A DNA stretch of 64,000 nucleotides from Pseudomonas siliginis (lineage in GTDB: Bacteria; Pseudomonadota; Gammaproteobacteria; Pseudomonadales; Pseudomonadaceae). The position numbers and the translations under genes are program-made. Position 1 is the first letter of the stretch, and the number at the start of each line of letters is the position of its first letter. The notes beneath the pieces were generated by a model. That model was not told the DNA's origin and did no database searches. It worked only from the letters and a program-made list of their open reading frames with translations. The stretch covers positions 1 to 64,000 of the forward strand of contig NZ_JAHSTW010000006.1 in NCBI RefSeq assembly GCF_019145195.1, read 5' to 3'. Shown piece by piece: positions 18,115 through 28,160 of this stretch.

Positions 18115-20334
18115 TCAATACAGATCCACCGGATCAACATCCAGCGACCAGCGCACCGCCCGCCCACTCGGCATCTGCTCCAGCGCCAGCATCCAGCTCG
18201 CCAGCAAGCGATGCAACGGCGCCCGGGCGGTCGCCTGCAACAACAGTTGCGCGCGATAACGCCCGGCGCGGCGCTCCATCGGTGCCGGCACCGGCCCGAG
18301 CAGCTCGATGCCGCTCAGATTCAATTCGGCCAGCAAGCGTTCGGCCTCGCTGCACGCTTCATCGAGAAAGCCTTCGGCCTGCCCCGGCTTGTGCGCTTCG
18401 GCACGCAACAGCGCCAGATGGGCGAACGGCGGCAACCCGGCGGCGCGGCGTTCGCTCAAGGCTTGTTCGGCGAAGGCGAAATAACCCTGCTCGGTCAGTT
18501 GCACCAATAAAGGGTGGTCAGCCAAATGCGTCTGGATGATCACCTTGCCCGGCTCTTCAGCCCGCCCGGCACGCCCGGCGACCTGGACGATCAGTTGCGC
18601 CATGCGCTCGCTGGCGCGGAAGTCGCCGGAGAACAGGCCGCCGTCGGCATCCAGAATCGACACCAGCGTCACCCGTGGGAAGTGGTGCCCCTTGGCCAAC
18701 ATTTGCGTGCCGACCAGAATGCACGGCTGACCCTTTTGAATCGTCGCAAACAACTGATTCATCGCGTCCTTGCGCGAGGTGCTGTCGCGATCGACGCGCA
18801 GTACCGGGTAATCCGGGAACAGAATCGCCAAGCGTTCTTCGGCGCGTTCGGTACCAGCACCGACCGGGCGCAGATCGACCTTGCTGCACTTCGGGCACTG
18901 GCGCGGCGTGCGCTCGACGTTGCCGCAGTGGTGGCAGCGCAACTCGCCGTAACGTTGATGCACGGTCATGCGCGCATCGCAGCGCGAGCACTCGGACATC
19001 CAGCCGCAATCGTGGCAGAGCAGGGTCGGGGCAAAGCCGCGACGGTTGAGGAACACCAGCACCTGCTGGCCGTTGGCGAGGGTCTGGCCGATGGCTTGCT
19101 GCATCGGTCCGGAAATACCGCTGTCGAGCGGACGGCTTTTCACGTCCAGACGCAGGAAGCGCGGTTGCTTGGCGCCGCCGGCGCGCTCGTTCAGGCGCAG
19201 CAGGCCGTAGCGACCGGTGTAAGCGTTGTGCAGACTTTCCAGCGACGGCGTGGCGGAGCCGAGCACGATCGGGATGTTTTCCTGCCGCGCGCGTACCAGC
19301 GCCAGATCGCGAGCGTGGTAGCGCAGACCTTCCTGCTGTTTATAGGAACCGTCGTGCTCTTCATCAATGATGATCAGCCCGGGATTTTTCATTGGCGTGA
19401 ACAGCGCCGAACGGGTGCCGATAATAATGTCGGCCTCGCCATCACGGGCGGCGAGCCAGGCTTCCAGGCGTTCGCGATCATTTACCGCCGAGTGCAGCAG
19501 GGCGATCCGCGCATTGAAGCGCTGTTCGAAACGCGCCAGGGTCTGCGGGCCGAGGTTGATTTCCGGGATCAGCACCAGTGCCTGTTTGCCGGCTTCGAGG
19601 GTCTCGCGAATCAGTTGCAGATAGACTTCGGTCTTGCCGCTGCCGGTGACGCCGGCCAACAGAAACGCGTGATAACTGTCGAAACCGGCGCGAATCGCTT
19701 CATACGCCGCGCGCTGTTCGCTGTTGAGCGGCAGCTCCGGTTGCGCCAGCCAATGTTCATGGCGAACGCCTGGGGCGTGGCGGCGGATTTCGACCTGCAC
19801 CAGCCCCTTGGCCAGCAGCAGATCGAGGCTGTCCTTGCTCAGCATCAGTTTGCTCAGCAATTGATGGGCGACGCCGTGGGGGTGCTGGGCCAGCGTGGTC
19901 AGCGCCTCGCGCTGGCGTGGCGCACGGGCCACTCGCGGGTCGTCAACGCTGGCGCCGGGGGCAATCGACCAGAAGCGTTCCTGCCGGGCCTCGGCCAGCT
20001 CGCCCTGACGCAGCAGCACCGGCAAGGCCCAGTTCAAGGTGTCGCCGAGGCTGTGCTGATAATACTGCGCCGTCCACAGGCACAGCTTGAACAGCGCCGG
20101 CGGCAGCGGTGAAGTCGAGTCGAGGAGGGCCAGTGCCGGTTTGAGTTTTTCTGCCGGCACCTCGCTGGTGTCGGTGACCTCGACCAGAATCCCGATCATC
20201 TCGCGCCGACCGAACGGCACCCGCAAGCGCATGCCCGGCTGCAATTGCTCACGCCGCACCCCGGCCGGCGCCCGGTAATCGAACAGGCGGCGCAGAGGCG
20301 AAGGCAGGGCAAGGCGCAGAATGGCGTCGGGCAC
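18115..20334 (-). CDS. priA: Primosomal replication restart helicase PriA
   Basis: 3'-5' DNA helicase that restarts stalled forks. 739 residues from the GTG at 20332-20334 (VPDAILRLALPSPLRRLFDY), the usual Pseudomonas N-terminus. Walker A is GVTGSGKTEVY and the DEAH-type box IIDEEHDGSYKQ. A zinc cluster of paired Cys (CHDCGWMSECSRCD...CHHCG...CPKC) is complete. An in-frame ATG at 20371-20373, or a longer frame through the REP copy, would add residues without family support. Confidence 0.93.
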   Translation of the reverse strand: MPDAILRLALPSPLRRLFDYRAPAGVRREQLQPGMRLRVPFGRREMIGILVEVTDTSEVPAEKLKPALALLDSTSPLPPALFKLCLWTAQYYQHSLGDTLNWALPVLLRQGELAEARQERFWSIAPGASVDDPRVARAPRQREALTTLAQHPHGVAHQLLSKLMLSKDSLDLLLAKGLVQVEIRRHAPGVRHEHWLAQPELPLNSEQRAAYEAIRAGFDSYHAFLLAGVTGSGKTEVYLQLIRETLEAGKQALVLIPEINLGPQTLARFEQRFNARIALLHSAVNDRERLEAWLAARDGEADIIIGTRSALFTPMKNPGLIIIDEEHDGSYKQQEGLRYHARDLALVRARQENIPIVLGSATPSLESLHNAYTGRYGLLRLNERAGGAKQPRFLRLDVKSRPLDSGISGPMQQAIGQTLANGQQVLVFLNRRGFAPTLLCHDCGWMSECSRCDARMTVHQRYGELRCHHCGNVERTPRQCPKCSKVDLRPVGAGTERAEERLAILFPDYPVLRVDRDSTSRKDAMNQLFATIQKGQPCILVGTQMLAKGHHFPRVTLVSILDADGGLFSGDFRASERMAQLIVQVAGRAGRAEEPGKVIIQTHLADHPLLVQLTEQGYFAFAEQALSERRAAGLPPFAHLALLRAEAHKPGQAEGFLDEACSEAERLLAELNLSGIELLGPVPAPMERRAGRYRAQLLLQATARAPLHRLLASWMLALEQMPSGRAVRWSLDVDPVDLY

Positions 20335-20374
20335 GCGGGGGGATCTCGATACGCAAAATGATCGGATATGCATG

Positions 20375-20470
20375 ACCTGTGGGAGCGAGCCTGCTCGCGA
20401 AGGCGGTGGGACAGGCAACACATGTGTCGACTGCCATGGCGCCTTCGCGAGCAGGCTCGCTCCCACAGGG
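20375..20470. repeat. REP doublet, family 1 (copy 4)
   Basis: Facing GTGGGAGCGAGCCTGCTCGC arms between the divergent priA and rpmE. The left arm sits about 40 nt upstream of the chosen priA start and so occupies the probable priA leader. Confidence 0.95.
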
Positions 20471-20618
20471 AAGTGCGTTCAAGGCCGGGAGCCTAGCAGA
20501 CGGTCGGTCTCGGTGACAGCTTGCGCGATTGAAAAGGTCTGGTAGAATCCGCGGCCTAATTACGTGCGGTATTCAACAATAGTGTTGGGTGGCGGCACGC
20601 TAGCCTGAGGAAGACACC

Positions 20619-20840
20619 ATGAAAGCCGATATCCATCCGAACTACCCGGAAATTGCTGTTACCTGCAGCTGCGGTAACAAGTTCGAAACTCGTTCGACCT
20701 ACGGCAAAGCCCTGGCGATCGACGTTTGCAACGAATGCCACCCGTTCTACACCGGTAAGCAGAAGACTCTGGACACCGGCGGCCGTGTGCAGAAGTTCGC
20801 AGACCGTTTCGCTACTTTCGGCGTCGGCAAAAAAGCCTGA
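20619..20840 (+). CDS. rpmE: 50S ribosomal protein L31
   Basis: 73-residue ribosomal protein starting [12 protein letters not shown]. It is the zinc-binding type: Cys pairs in TCSCGNKFE and VCNECHPFY are present. GAGGAAG precedes the ATG. Its own terminator lies 44 nt after the stop, inside the beginning of the next gene. Confidence 0.98.
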   Translation: MKADIHPNYPEIAVTCSCGNKFETRSTYGKALAIDVCNECHPFYTGKQKTLDTGGRVQKFADRFATFGVGKKA

Positions 20841-20881
20841 GGCTGATCATTTTGGAAGGTCGCTTCGACTGCTCCAGACTG

Positions 20882-21664
20882 ATGAAAAAGGCGTCCCTTG
20901 CGGGCGCCTTTTTTGTGTCTGCGATTTGGCTGTCCGCCGCCCAGGCGTTCTGCCCGGCACCCGCAGGGCTGACCAGCGTTTCCGTGCAGCGGGTGGTCGA
21001 TGGCGACACCCTGCGCCTGAGCGACGGCCGCAGCGTGCGCATGATCGGCCTCAATACGCCGGAGCTGGGCAAGCAGGGCCGCAGCGACGAACCCTTCGCC
21101 GTGGCGGCGCGTAAACGCCTGCAAGCGCTGGTGGATGACAGCGCCGGCCGAGTCGGTCTGCGGCCCGGCAAGCAGGCGAAAGACCATTACGGGCGTACGC
21201 TTGCGCATGTTTACAGCGTCAGCGGAGTGAATCTCGAAGCGCAGATGCTTGCCGATGGCCTGGGTTTTCACGTTGCGGTCGCGCCGAATGTCGACCTGGT
21301 CGCCTGCCAGCAGGCCGCCGAACGCAGCGCGCGACAGGCCGGGCTTGGGCTCTGGCGGCAATCGCCGGTGCAGAAAGCGCAGGAGATCCAGCGTTCGGGC
21401 TTTGCCGTACTCAGCGGTCGGGTGAGCAAGGTGCAGCGCAATCGCGGCGGAATCTGGATCGAGTTGCAGGACAGGCTTGTATTGCGGGTTGCACCCAATC
21501 TGGTCGGACAATTTGACAGTGCTGGTTTGCAAGCATTGAAAGGCAGGCAGATCGAGGCGCGTGGCTGGGTGGTTGACCGATCCCGGCGCGGTGGTCTGCA
21601 AAAAGGTCAGGCGCGCTGGTTGCTGCCGTTGACCGATCCTTCGATGCTGCAAGTATTGCGCTGA
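20882..21664 (+). CDS. Secreted thermonuclease-family (SNase-like) protein
   Basis: 260 residues starting MKKASLAGAFFVSAIWLSAAQA, a classical Sec signal peptide. The SNase (OB-fold) domain has VVDGDTLRL, the catalytic-Arg region RMIGLNTPELG and HYGRTLAHVY. The C-terminal half (from about 165) looks like a second OB-type region (VLSGRVSKVQRNRGGIWIELQD). It is probably a periplasmic or secreted nuclease. A TTG at 20852 in frame would extend it by 10 residues and spoil the signal peptide. No clear ribosome site precedes the ATG, and the rpmE terminator overlaps its first codons. Confidence 0.85.
   Translation: MKKASLAGAFFVSAIWLSAAQAFCPAPAGLTSVSVQRVVDGDTLRLSDGRSVRMIGLNTPELGKQGRSDEPFAVAARKRLQALVDDSAGRVGLRPGKQAKDHYGRTLAHVYSVSGVNLEAQMLADGLGFHVAVAPNVDLVACQQAAERSARQAGLGLWRQSPVQKAQEIQRSGFAVLSGRVSKVQRNRGGIWIELQDRLVLRVAPNLVGQFDSAGLQALKGRQIEARGWVVDRSRRGGLQKGQARWLLPLTDPSMLQVLR
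20885..20914 (+). terminator. Rho-independent terminator of rpmE, embedded in the next reading frame
   Basis: AAAAAGGCG-T-CCC, a TTGC loop, GGG-CGCC and TTTTTT form a strong stem with one bulged T and a T-run. It starts 3 nt after the ATG of the nuclease gene and therefore covers codons 2-11 of its signal peptide. Confidence 0.75.
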
Positions 21665-21777
21665 AGAAAAATTGTAGACATTTTTACGGCTGATTGTGAA
21701 CAGTCCAGCCCTTGTGCGCCGTGGCTCTTGGCCCAAAGTCGTAGGGCAGGGCGCTTGACAGCGGTGACTGCCCAGTC

Positions 21778-21806
21778 TTGTGGGGACTTTGCGAGGCGCG
21801 TATCCT
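21778..21806 (+). promoter_or_regulatory. Candidate sigma70 promoter of the malic enzyme gene
   Basis: TTGTGG (21778-21783), a 17-nt spacer and TATCCT (21801-21806) lie about 43 nt before the ATG. The match is moderate. A TTGACA at 21755-21760 lacks a good -10 at the right distance. Confidence 0.4.
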
Positions 21807-21848
21807 CGCTGACCAGTCTGTCCAACAGTAAAAAAGCGGAATGCCAAA

Positions 21849-23117
21849 ATGTCTGATCTGAAAACTGCCGCTCTCGAATACCACGCCAATCCTCGTCCGG
21901 GGAAGCTGAGTGTCGAGCTCACCAAGGCCACTGCTACCGCCCGCGACCTGTCGCTGGCCTACAGCCCCGGCGTAGCTGAACCAGTGCGCGAGATCGCTCG
22001 CGATCCTGAACTGGCCTACAAATACACCGGCAAGGGCAACCTGGTGGCAGTCATTTCCGACGGCACCGCGATTCTCGGCCTGGGCAACCTCGGCCCACTG
22101 GCTTCCAAGCCTGTAATGGAAGGCAAAGGCGTGCTGTTCAAGCGTTTCGCCGGCATCGACGTATTCGACATCGAAGTCGACTCCGAAAGCCCGCAGGCCT
22201 TCATCGACACCGTCAAGCGCATCTCCATCACCTTCGGTGGCATCAACCTGGAAGACATCAAGGCGCCTGAGTGCTTTGAGATCGAACGCGCTCTGATCGA
22301 GCAGTGCGATATTCCGGTGTTCCACGATGACCAGCACGGCACCGCGATCGTGACCGCTGCCGGTATGATCAACGCCCTGGAAATCGCGGGCAAAACCCTG
22401 CCGGAAGCGAAGATTGTCTGCCTCGGCGCCGGTGCTGCCGCCATCTCCTGCATGAAACTGCTGGTGAGCATGGGCGCTCGCATCGAAAACATCTTCATGG
22501 TTGACCGTACCGGCGTGATCCACTCCGGCCGTGACGACCTGAACCAGTACAAAGCCGTGTTCGCCCACGCTACCGAGAAGCGCACCCTGGCAGACGCACT
22601 GGCAGGCGCTGACGTATTCGTCGGTCTGTCCGGTCCGAACCTGCTGAGCGCCGAAGGCCTGCTGTCGATGGCGGCCAACCCGATCGTCTTCGCCTGCTCC
22701 AACCCGGATCCGGAAATCTCCCCGGAACTGGCGCACGCAACCCGTAGCGACGTGATCATGGCTACCGGCCGTTCGGACTACCCGAACCAGGTCAACAACG
22801 TACTCGGCTTCCCGTTCATCTTCCGTGGTGCCCTGGACGTTCGCGCCAAGCGCATCAACGAAGAAATGAAAGTCGCTGCTGCCAACGCCCTGCGCGAACT
22901 GGCCAAACTGCCTGTTCCACAGGACGTGTGCGATGCCTACGGCGGTGCTCCGCTGGAATTCGGCCGTGAGTACATCATTCCGAAACCAATGGACAAGCGC
23001 CTGATCACCCTGATCTCCGACGCCGTGGCCAAGGCTGCGATCGAGACCGGCGTGGCCACCCTGCCGTATCCGAAGAACTACCCGCTGAAAAGCGTGGATG
23101 ACGTGTTCAACGGTTAA
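21849..23117 (+). CDS. maeB: Malic enzyme, short form (malate to pyruvate, CO2 and NAD(P)H)
   Basis: 422-residue oxidative decarboxylase. The N-terminal malic domain shows LAYSPGVAEPVREIA and YKYTGKGNLVAVISDGTAILGLGNLG. The nucleotide-binding domain has CLGAGAAAISC. It ends after the malic-enzyme fold and lacks the phosphotransacetylase-like C-terminal domain of the roughly 760-residue MaeB of enteric bacteria. NADP preference is assumed from Pseudomonas relatives, not seen. A strong terminator follows. Confidence 0.93.
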   Translation: MSDLKTAALEYHANPRPGKLSVELTKATATARDLSLAYSPGVAEPVREIARDPELAYKYTGKGNLVAVISDGTAILGLGNLGPLASKPVMEGKGVLFKRFAGIDVFDIEVDSESPQAFIDTVKRISITFGGINLEDIKAPECFEIERALIEQCDIPVFHDDQHGTAIVTAAGMINALEIAGKTLPEAKIVCLGAGAAAISCMKLLVSMGARIENIFMVDRTGVIHSGRDDLNQYKAVFAHATEKRTLADALAGADVFVGLSGPNLLSAEGLLSMAANPIVFACSNPDPEISPELAHATRSDVIMATGRSDYPNQVNNVLGFPFIFRGALDVRAKRINEEMKVAAANALRELAKLPVPQDVCDAYGGAPLEFGREYIIPKPMDKRLITLISDAVAKAAIETGVATLPYPKNYPLKSVDDVFNG

Positions 23118-23131
23118 AAGCAGCCGCCCAT

Positions 23132-23163
23132 AAAAAAACCCAGCCTGGTGCTGGGTTTTTTTA
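23132..23163. terminator. Rho-independent terminator after the malic enzyme gene
   Basis: AAAAAAACCCAGC, a CTGGT loop and GCTGGGTTTTTTT. The A-run and T-run make it potentially bidirectional, serving both the malic enzyme gene and the convergent mrcA. Confidence 0.9.
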
Positions 23164-23166
23164 TGG

Positions 23167-23241
23167 GCTGCAAGCTACAAGCTACAAGCGTGCATCGTTC
23201 GCGCTTTTGCTTTCCGCTTGTAGCTTGGCGCTTGCAGCTGC
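23167..23241. repeat. AGCTTG-type intergenic hairpin repeat
   Basis: GCTGCAAGCTACAAGC at the left and GCTTGTAGCTTGG...TTGCAGC at the right form an imperfect long hairpin just downstream of mrcA. It is the same vocabulary as the copies at 1990-2081 and 13149-13212. Confidence 0.65.
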
Positions 23242-23245
23242 TCCC

Positions 23246-25693
23246 CTAGAACAGATCGATCGGCGCCTGCTCATCCGCCGGCAGCGGGCTGCCTGGCACG
23301 GCGCCGTTGCCCAGCTCGTTCACCGATGGCGGCGTGTCTTCGGCCTTGAACAGTTCGAAGTACGCACCCGGTGTGCTCGGTGTTGCTGCACGGCCGCTGA
23401 CCGGGTCTACCCGCAGGCTGAGCAAGCCTTCTGGCTCAGGCTGCACATGCGGCGGCTTGTCTTTCAGCGCGGCCGACATGTAATTCATCCAGATCGGCAG
23501 CGCCACAGTACCGCCAAACTCACGGCGCCCGAGGCTTTCCGGCTGGTCGAAACCGGTCCACACCGTGGTTACGTAATCAGCGTTGTAGCCGGAGAACCAG
23601 GCATCTTTCGATTCGTTGGTGGTACCGGTCTTGCCGGCGATGTCGCTGCGGCCCATGGCCAGTGCACGGCGGCCGGTACCGAGTTTGATTACGTCCTGCA
23701 GCATGCTGTTGAGGATGTAGGTGGTACGTCCATCGACAATCCGCTCGGCCACGGCCGGCGCTTGCGGCACTGCCGGATTGCCGGGCGCTTCACCGGCAAC
23801 TGGTGTGGCGTTGACCGTGAACGACTCGGTGGCTGGCGCAGCGATACCGTCGGTCGCGGAACCACCCTGTGGCACGGTCGGCGGGTTGGCGACGAACAGC
23901 GTGTCGCCGTTACGGCTTTCGATCTTGTCGATGATATACGGGGTGATCTTGTAGCCGCCGTTGGCAAAGGTGCTCCAGCCAGTGGCGATTTCCATTGGTG
24001 TCAGCGTTGCGGTGCCGAGTGCCAGCGACAGGTTCGGCGGCAGGTCCTGCTTGTTGAAGCCGAAGCGAGTGATGTAATCGATGGTCTTGCCCACGCCCAT
24101 GGCCTGCAACAGGCGGATCGACACCAGGTTGCGCGACTTGTACAGCGCTTCACGCAGGCGGATCGGGCCGAGGAAGGTGTTGGTGTCGTTCTTCGGTCGC
24201 CAGACCTTGTCCAGGTACTCGTCGACGAACACGATCGGCGCATCGTTGACCAGGCTGGCAGCGGTGTAGCCGTTATCCAGCGCGGCGCTGTAAACGAATG
24301 GCTTGAAGCTCGAACCCGGCTGACGCTTGGCCTGCATGGCGCGGTTGTAGTTGCTCTGCTCGAAAGCGAAGCCACCCACCAGCGAACGGATCGCACCATT
24401 CTGCGGATCCAGCGACACCAGTGCGCCCTGAGCCTGGGGAATCTGGCTGAATTTCAGCGAATTGTCGGTCTGGCGCTGTACGCGGATCAGATCACCGACC
24501 TGCGCGACATCCGACGGCTGGCGCGGGTTGGCGCCCATGCTGTTGGTGTTGAGGAACGGTCGCGCCCATTTCATCGTGTCCCAGGCTACGTGCTCTTCAC
24601 CGGTGCGGGTCAACACCTGCAAGCCGGTTTTATCGACCTGGGTGACGATGGCAGGTTCCAGGCTGCTGATGGTGCGCTGCTTGGTCAGTTCGCTGGCCCA
24701 GGCTTCGCGGGTCTTGCCCGGCAAGCGCGACTCGGGGCCACGGTAGCCGTGGCGCTGATCGTAAGTCATCAAGCCTTCGTGCAGCGCGGTGTTGGCCATT
24801 TCCTGCAGATTGCTCGGCACTGTGGTGGTGACGCGGAAACCTTCGGTGTAGGCGTCGCTGCCATAACGGCCGACCATTTCGGCACGGGCCATTTCGGCGA
24901 TGTACGGTGCGTTCACTTCCGGGGTCGGTACGTGATAGCTGGCGTTCAATGGCTCGTTGATCGCCGCGGTGTAGTCGGCTTCGCTGATCTTGCCCAGCTT
25001 GTACATGCGCCCGAGGATCCAGTCGCGGCGTTCTTTACTGCGCGCCGGGTTGGCCAGCGGGTTGAAGCGCGACGGAGCTTTTGGCAGGCCGGCGATCATC
25101 GCCATTTGCGCGAGGCTGATGTCACGGATCGATTTGCCGTAATACACCTGCGCCGCCGCCTCGATGCCGTAGGCGCGGTTGCCCAGGTAAATCTTGTTGA
25201 CGTACAGCTCCAGGATCTCGTCCTTGGTCAGTTGCCGTTCGATCTGCAGGGCGAGCAGGATTTCCGTGGTTTTACGCGAGAAGCTGCGCTCGCTGGTAAG
25301 GAAGAAGTTCTTCGCCACCTGCATGGTGATGGTGCTGCCACCGGACTGAATGTGTCCGCTCTTGACCAGTTGCGTTGCCGCGCGCATCAGGCTGCTCGGA
25401 TCGACGCCATAGTGATTGGCAAAATTGTCGTCTTCAGCACTTAGTAACGCATTGATGAAGTTGGGCGGAATGTCGGCGAAACGGATCGGTGTACGGCGCA
25501 TTTCGCCAAATTCTGCGATCAACTTGTTGTCGCTGCTGTAGACGCGCAGAGGAATCTGCAACTGAATGCTTCTCAGCGCCTCCACAGACGGCAAACCCGG
25601 ACTAAGGTAAAGAAAGGCGCCGCTGAGACCTAAGAGCAGTCCGCAGAAAACGGCGACGATGGACCAACCGAAAAATTTCAGCAGACGAATCAA
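23246..25693 (-). CDS. mrcA: Penicillin-binding protein 1A (bifunctional transglycosylase/transpeptidase)
   Basis: Class A PBP that polymerises and cross-links peptidoglycan. 815 residues. An N-terminal membrane anchor (about 8-31) leads to the GT51 domain with AEDDNFANHYGVD and GGSTITMQVAKN. An OB-like insert precedes the transpeptidase domain with SSFK (GSSFKPFVYSAAL), the SRN equivalent (KSRNLVS) and KTGT (GKTGTTNESKDAWF). It is divergent from pilM, the standard pseudomonad arrangement. Confidence 0.97.
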   Translation of the reverse strand: MIRLLKFFGWSIVAVFCGLLLGLSGAFLYLSPGLPSVEALRSIQLQIPLRVYSSDNKLIAEFGEMRRTPIRFADIPPNFINALLSAEDDNFANHYGVDPSSLMRAATQLVKSGHIQSGGSTITMQVAKNFFLTSERSFSRKTTEILLALQIERQLTKDEILELYVNKIYLGNRAYGIEAAAQVYYGKSIRDISLAQMAMIAGLPKAPSRFNPLANPARSKERRDWILGRMYKLGKISEADYTAAINEPLNASYHVPTPEVNAPYIAEMARAEMVGRYGSDAYTEGFRVTTTVPSNLQEMANTALHEGLMTYDQRHGYRGPESRLPGKTREAWASELTKQRTISSLEPAIVTQVDKTGLQVLTRTGEEHVAWDTMKWARPFLNTNSMGANPRQPSDVAQVGDLIRVQRQTDNSLKFSQIPQAQGALVSLDPQNGAIRSLVGGFAFEQSNYNRAMQAKRQPGSSFKPFVYSAALDNGYTAASLVNDAPIVFVDEYLDKVWRPKNDTNTFLGPIRLREALYKSRNLVSIRLLQAMGVGKTIDYITRFGFNKQDLPPNLSLALGTATLTPMEIATGWSTFANGGYKITPYIIDKIESRNGDTLFVANPPTVPQGGSATDGIAAPATESFTVNATPVAGEAPGNPAVPQAPAVAERIVDGRTTYILNSMLQDVIKLGTGRRALAMGRSDIAGKTGTTNESKDAWFSGYNADYVTTVWTGFDQPESLGRREFGGTVALPIWMNYMSAALKDKPPHVQPEPEGLLSLRVDPVSGRAATPSTPGAYFELFKAEDTPPSVNELGNGAVPGSPLPADEQAPIDLF

Positions 25694-25794
25694 GGCTTTT
25701 GGACATCCAGGGCAAAGAATGAATTTGGCACGGGGCTGCGGTTACACACAGAGCCATCCGCGCGGGCAGTAAAAAGCGGAAAAAATCGCTGGGC

Positions 25795-25824
25795 ATTATA
25801 AGCACTTTTCCGTCGGAGGCGTCA
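25795..25824 (-). promoter_or_regulatory. Candidate sigma70 promoter of mrcA
   Basis: On the minus strand a perfect TATAAT (complement of 25795-25800) lies about 100 nt upstream of the mrcA ATG. TGACGC stands at an 18-nt spacing as a weak -35. Confidence 0.5.
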
Positions 25825-25882
25825 TTGGCGCTTCTGTCAAGACGGGGGTGAAGGAACGCAATGCGTATTACAGAGTCCGTAA

Positions 25883-26973
<1,091 letters not shown>

Positions 26974-26974
<1 letters not shown>

Positions 26975-27540
26975 TGGCGCGGATCAACCTTCTCCCCTGG
27001 CGCGAGGAGCGCCGCGAAGAACGGCGCAAGCGCTTTCTGCTGGTCCTGATCGGCGTGCTGGCCGGCTCGATCGGCGCGGTGCTGATTGCTGACCAGATCA
27101 TCACTGCGGCCATCGAGCGGCAAATGGCGCGCAACGATTACATCGGCAAACAGATTGCCGTGGTCGACGAACGCATCAAGCAGATCAGCGAGCTCAAGGC
27201 GCGCCGCCAGCAATTGGTCGAGCGCATGCGCATCATCCAGGACCTGCAGGGCAACCGGCAGATCAGCGGGCGAATCTTCGATCAGTTGGCACGCACGTTG
27301 CCGGACGGCGTGTATTTCACCGATGTGAAAATGGCCGGCAAGACCCTGTCCATCAGTGGCGCGGCGGAGTCGAACAACCGGGTCTCCGAGCTGATGCGCA
27401 ATCTCGACGCGTCCGACTGGTTCGACGCGCCGAGCCTGAATGAGGTCAAGGCCACCAGCGCCGATCAGGTCGAACAGGCCAACGTCTTCCAGCTGACCGT
27501 TCGTCAGACCCAGCCCAAGGTTGTGGAGGACGAGCAATGA
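26974..27540 (+). CDS. pilN: Type IV pilus assembly protein PilN
   Basis: 188-residue bitopic inner-membrane protein. The short cytoplasmic N-terminus MARINLLPWREERREERRK contains the conserved INLLPWR motif that binds PilM. A single helix (about 21-40) and a periplasmic coiled coil with a ferredoxin-like domain follow. It pairs with PilO. Its ATG overlaps the pilM stop by one base (TGATG). Confidence 0.97.
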
Positions 27541-28160
27541 ACGCCTCCGAGTGGCTGCAAAGCCTGCGCAACATCGATTTCAATGACCTCGACACCAGCA
27601 ACATCGGCTCCTGGCCGCCGGCCGTGAAAACCCTGTGCGGTGTGCTGGTGATGGTGTTGATCCTCGCGCTTGGCTATTACTTCTTCATCAGCGACATGGA
27701 AAATCAGCTCGACCTCAAGCGCGAAGAAGAAATCACCCTCAAGGAACAATTCGCCAGCAAGGCGCGGCTGTCGGCGAACCTTGAGCTCTATACCCAGCAA
27801 ATGAAGGAAATGGAAAACACCTTCGGCGTGCTGCTGCGGCAATTGCCCAGCGACACTGAAGTGCCGGGCCTGCTCGAAGACATCACCCGTACTGGTCTGG
27901 GCAGCGGCCTGGAATTCGAGGAAATCAAGCTGCTGCCGGAAGTGACCCAGCCGTTCTACATCGAACTGCCGATCCAGATCACCGTGACCGGTGCCTATCA
28001 CGACCTCGCGACCTTCGTCAGCGGCGTCGCCGGCCTGCCGCGAATTGTCACTCTGCACGATTTCGAACTGGCGCCGGCCAATCCCGAGGGCGGGACGAAG
28101 CTGCGCATGAGCATTCTTGCCAAGACGTACCGCTATAACGACAAGGGGCTGGAAAAATGA
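27537..28160 (+). CDS. pilO: Type IV pilus assembly protein PilO
   Basis: 207-residue bitopic protein forming the PilN-PilO heterodimer of the alignment complex. One membrane helix (about 35-55, KTLCGVLVMVLILALGYYFFI), a periplasmic coiled coil rich in Glu and Lys, then a ferredoxin-like domain (FYIELPIQITVTGAYHDLATFV). It overlaps pilN by 4 nt and pilP by 4 nt. Confidence 0.97.
   Translation: MNASEWLQSLRNIDFNDLDTSNIGSWPPAVKTLCGVLVMVLILALGYYFFISDMENQLDLKREEEITLKEQFASKARLSANLELYTQQMKEMENTFGVLLRQLPSDTEVPGLLEDITRTGLGSGLEFEEIKLLPEVTQPFYIELPIQITVTGAYHDLATFVSGVAGLPRIVTLHDFELAPANPEGGTKLRMSILAKTYRYNDKGLEK

Noticed and set aside
20335..20466. A 44-residue N-terminal extension of PriA reading through the REP doublet
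   Set aside because: The extension consists of REP-derived residues (GASLLAKA and SRAGSLPQ type) and the GTG at 20334 gives the family N-terminus.
23207..25444. A plus-strand open frame of about 745 codons opposite mrcA
   Set aside because: Same reason: an antisense shadow of a certain gene, without protein features. Similar long frames opposite phaC1, phaC2, hslU and the ammonia-lyase gene were dropped.
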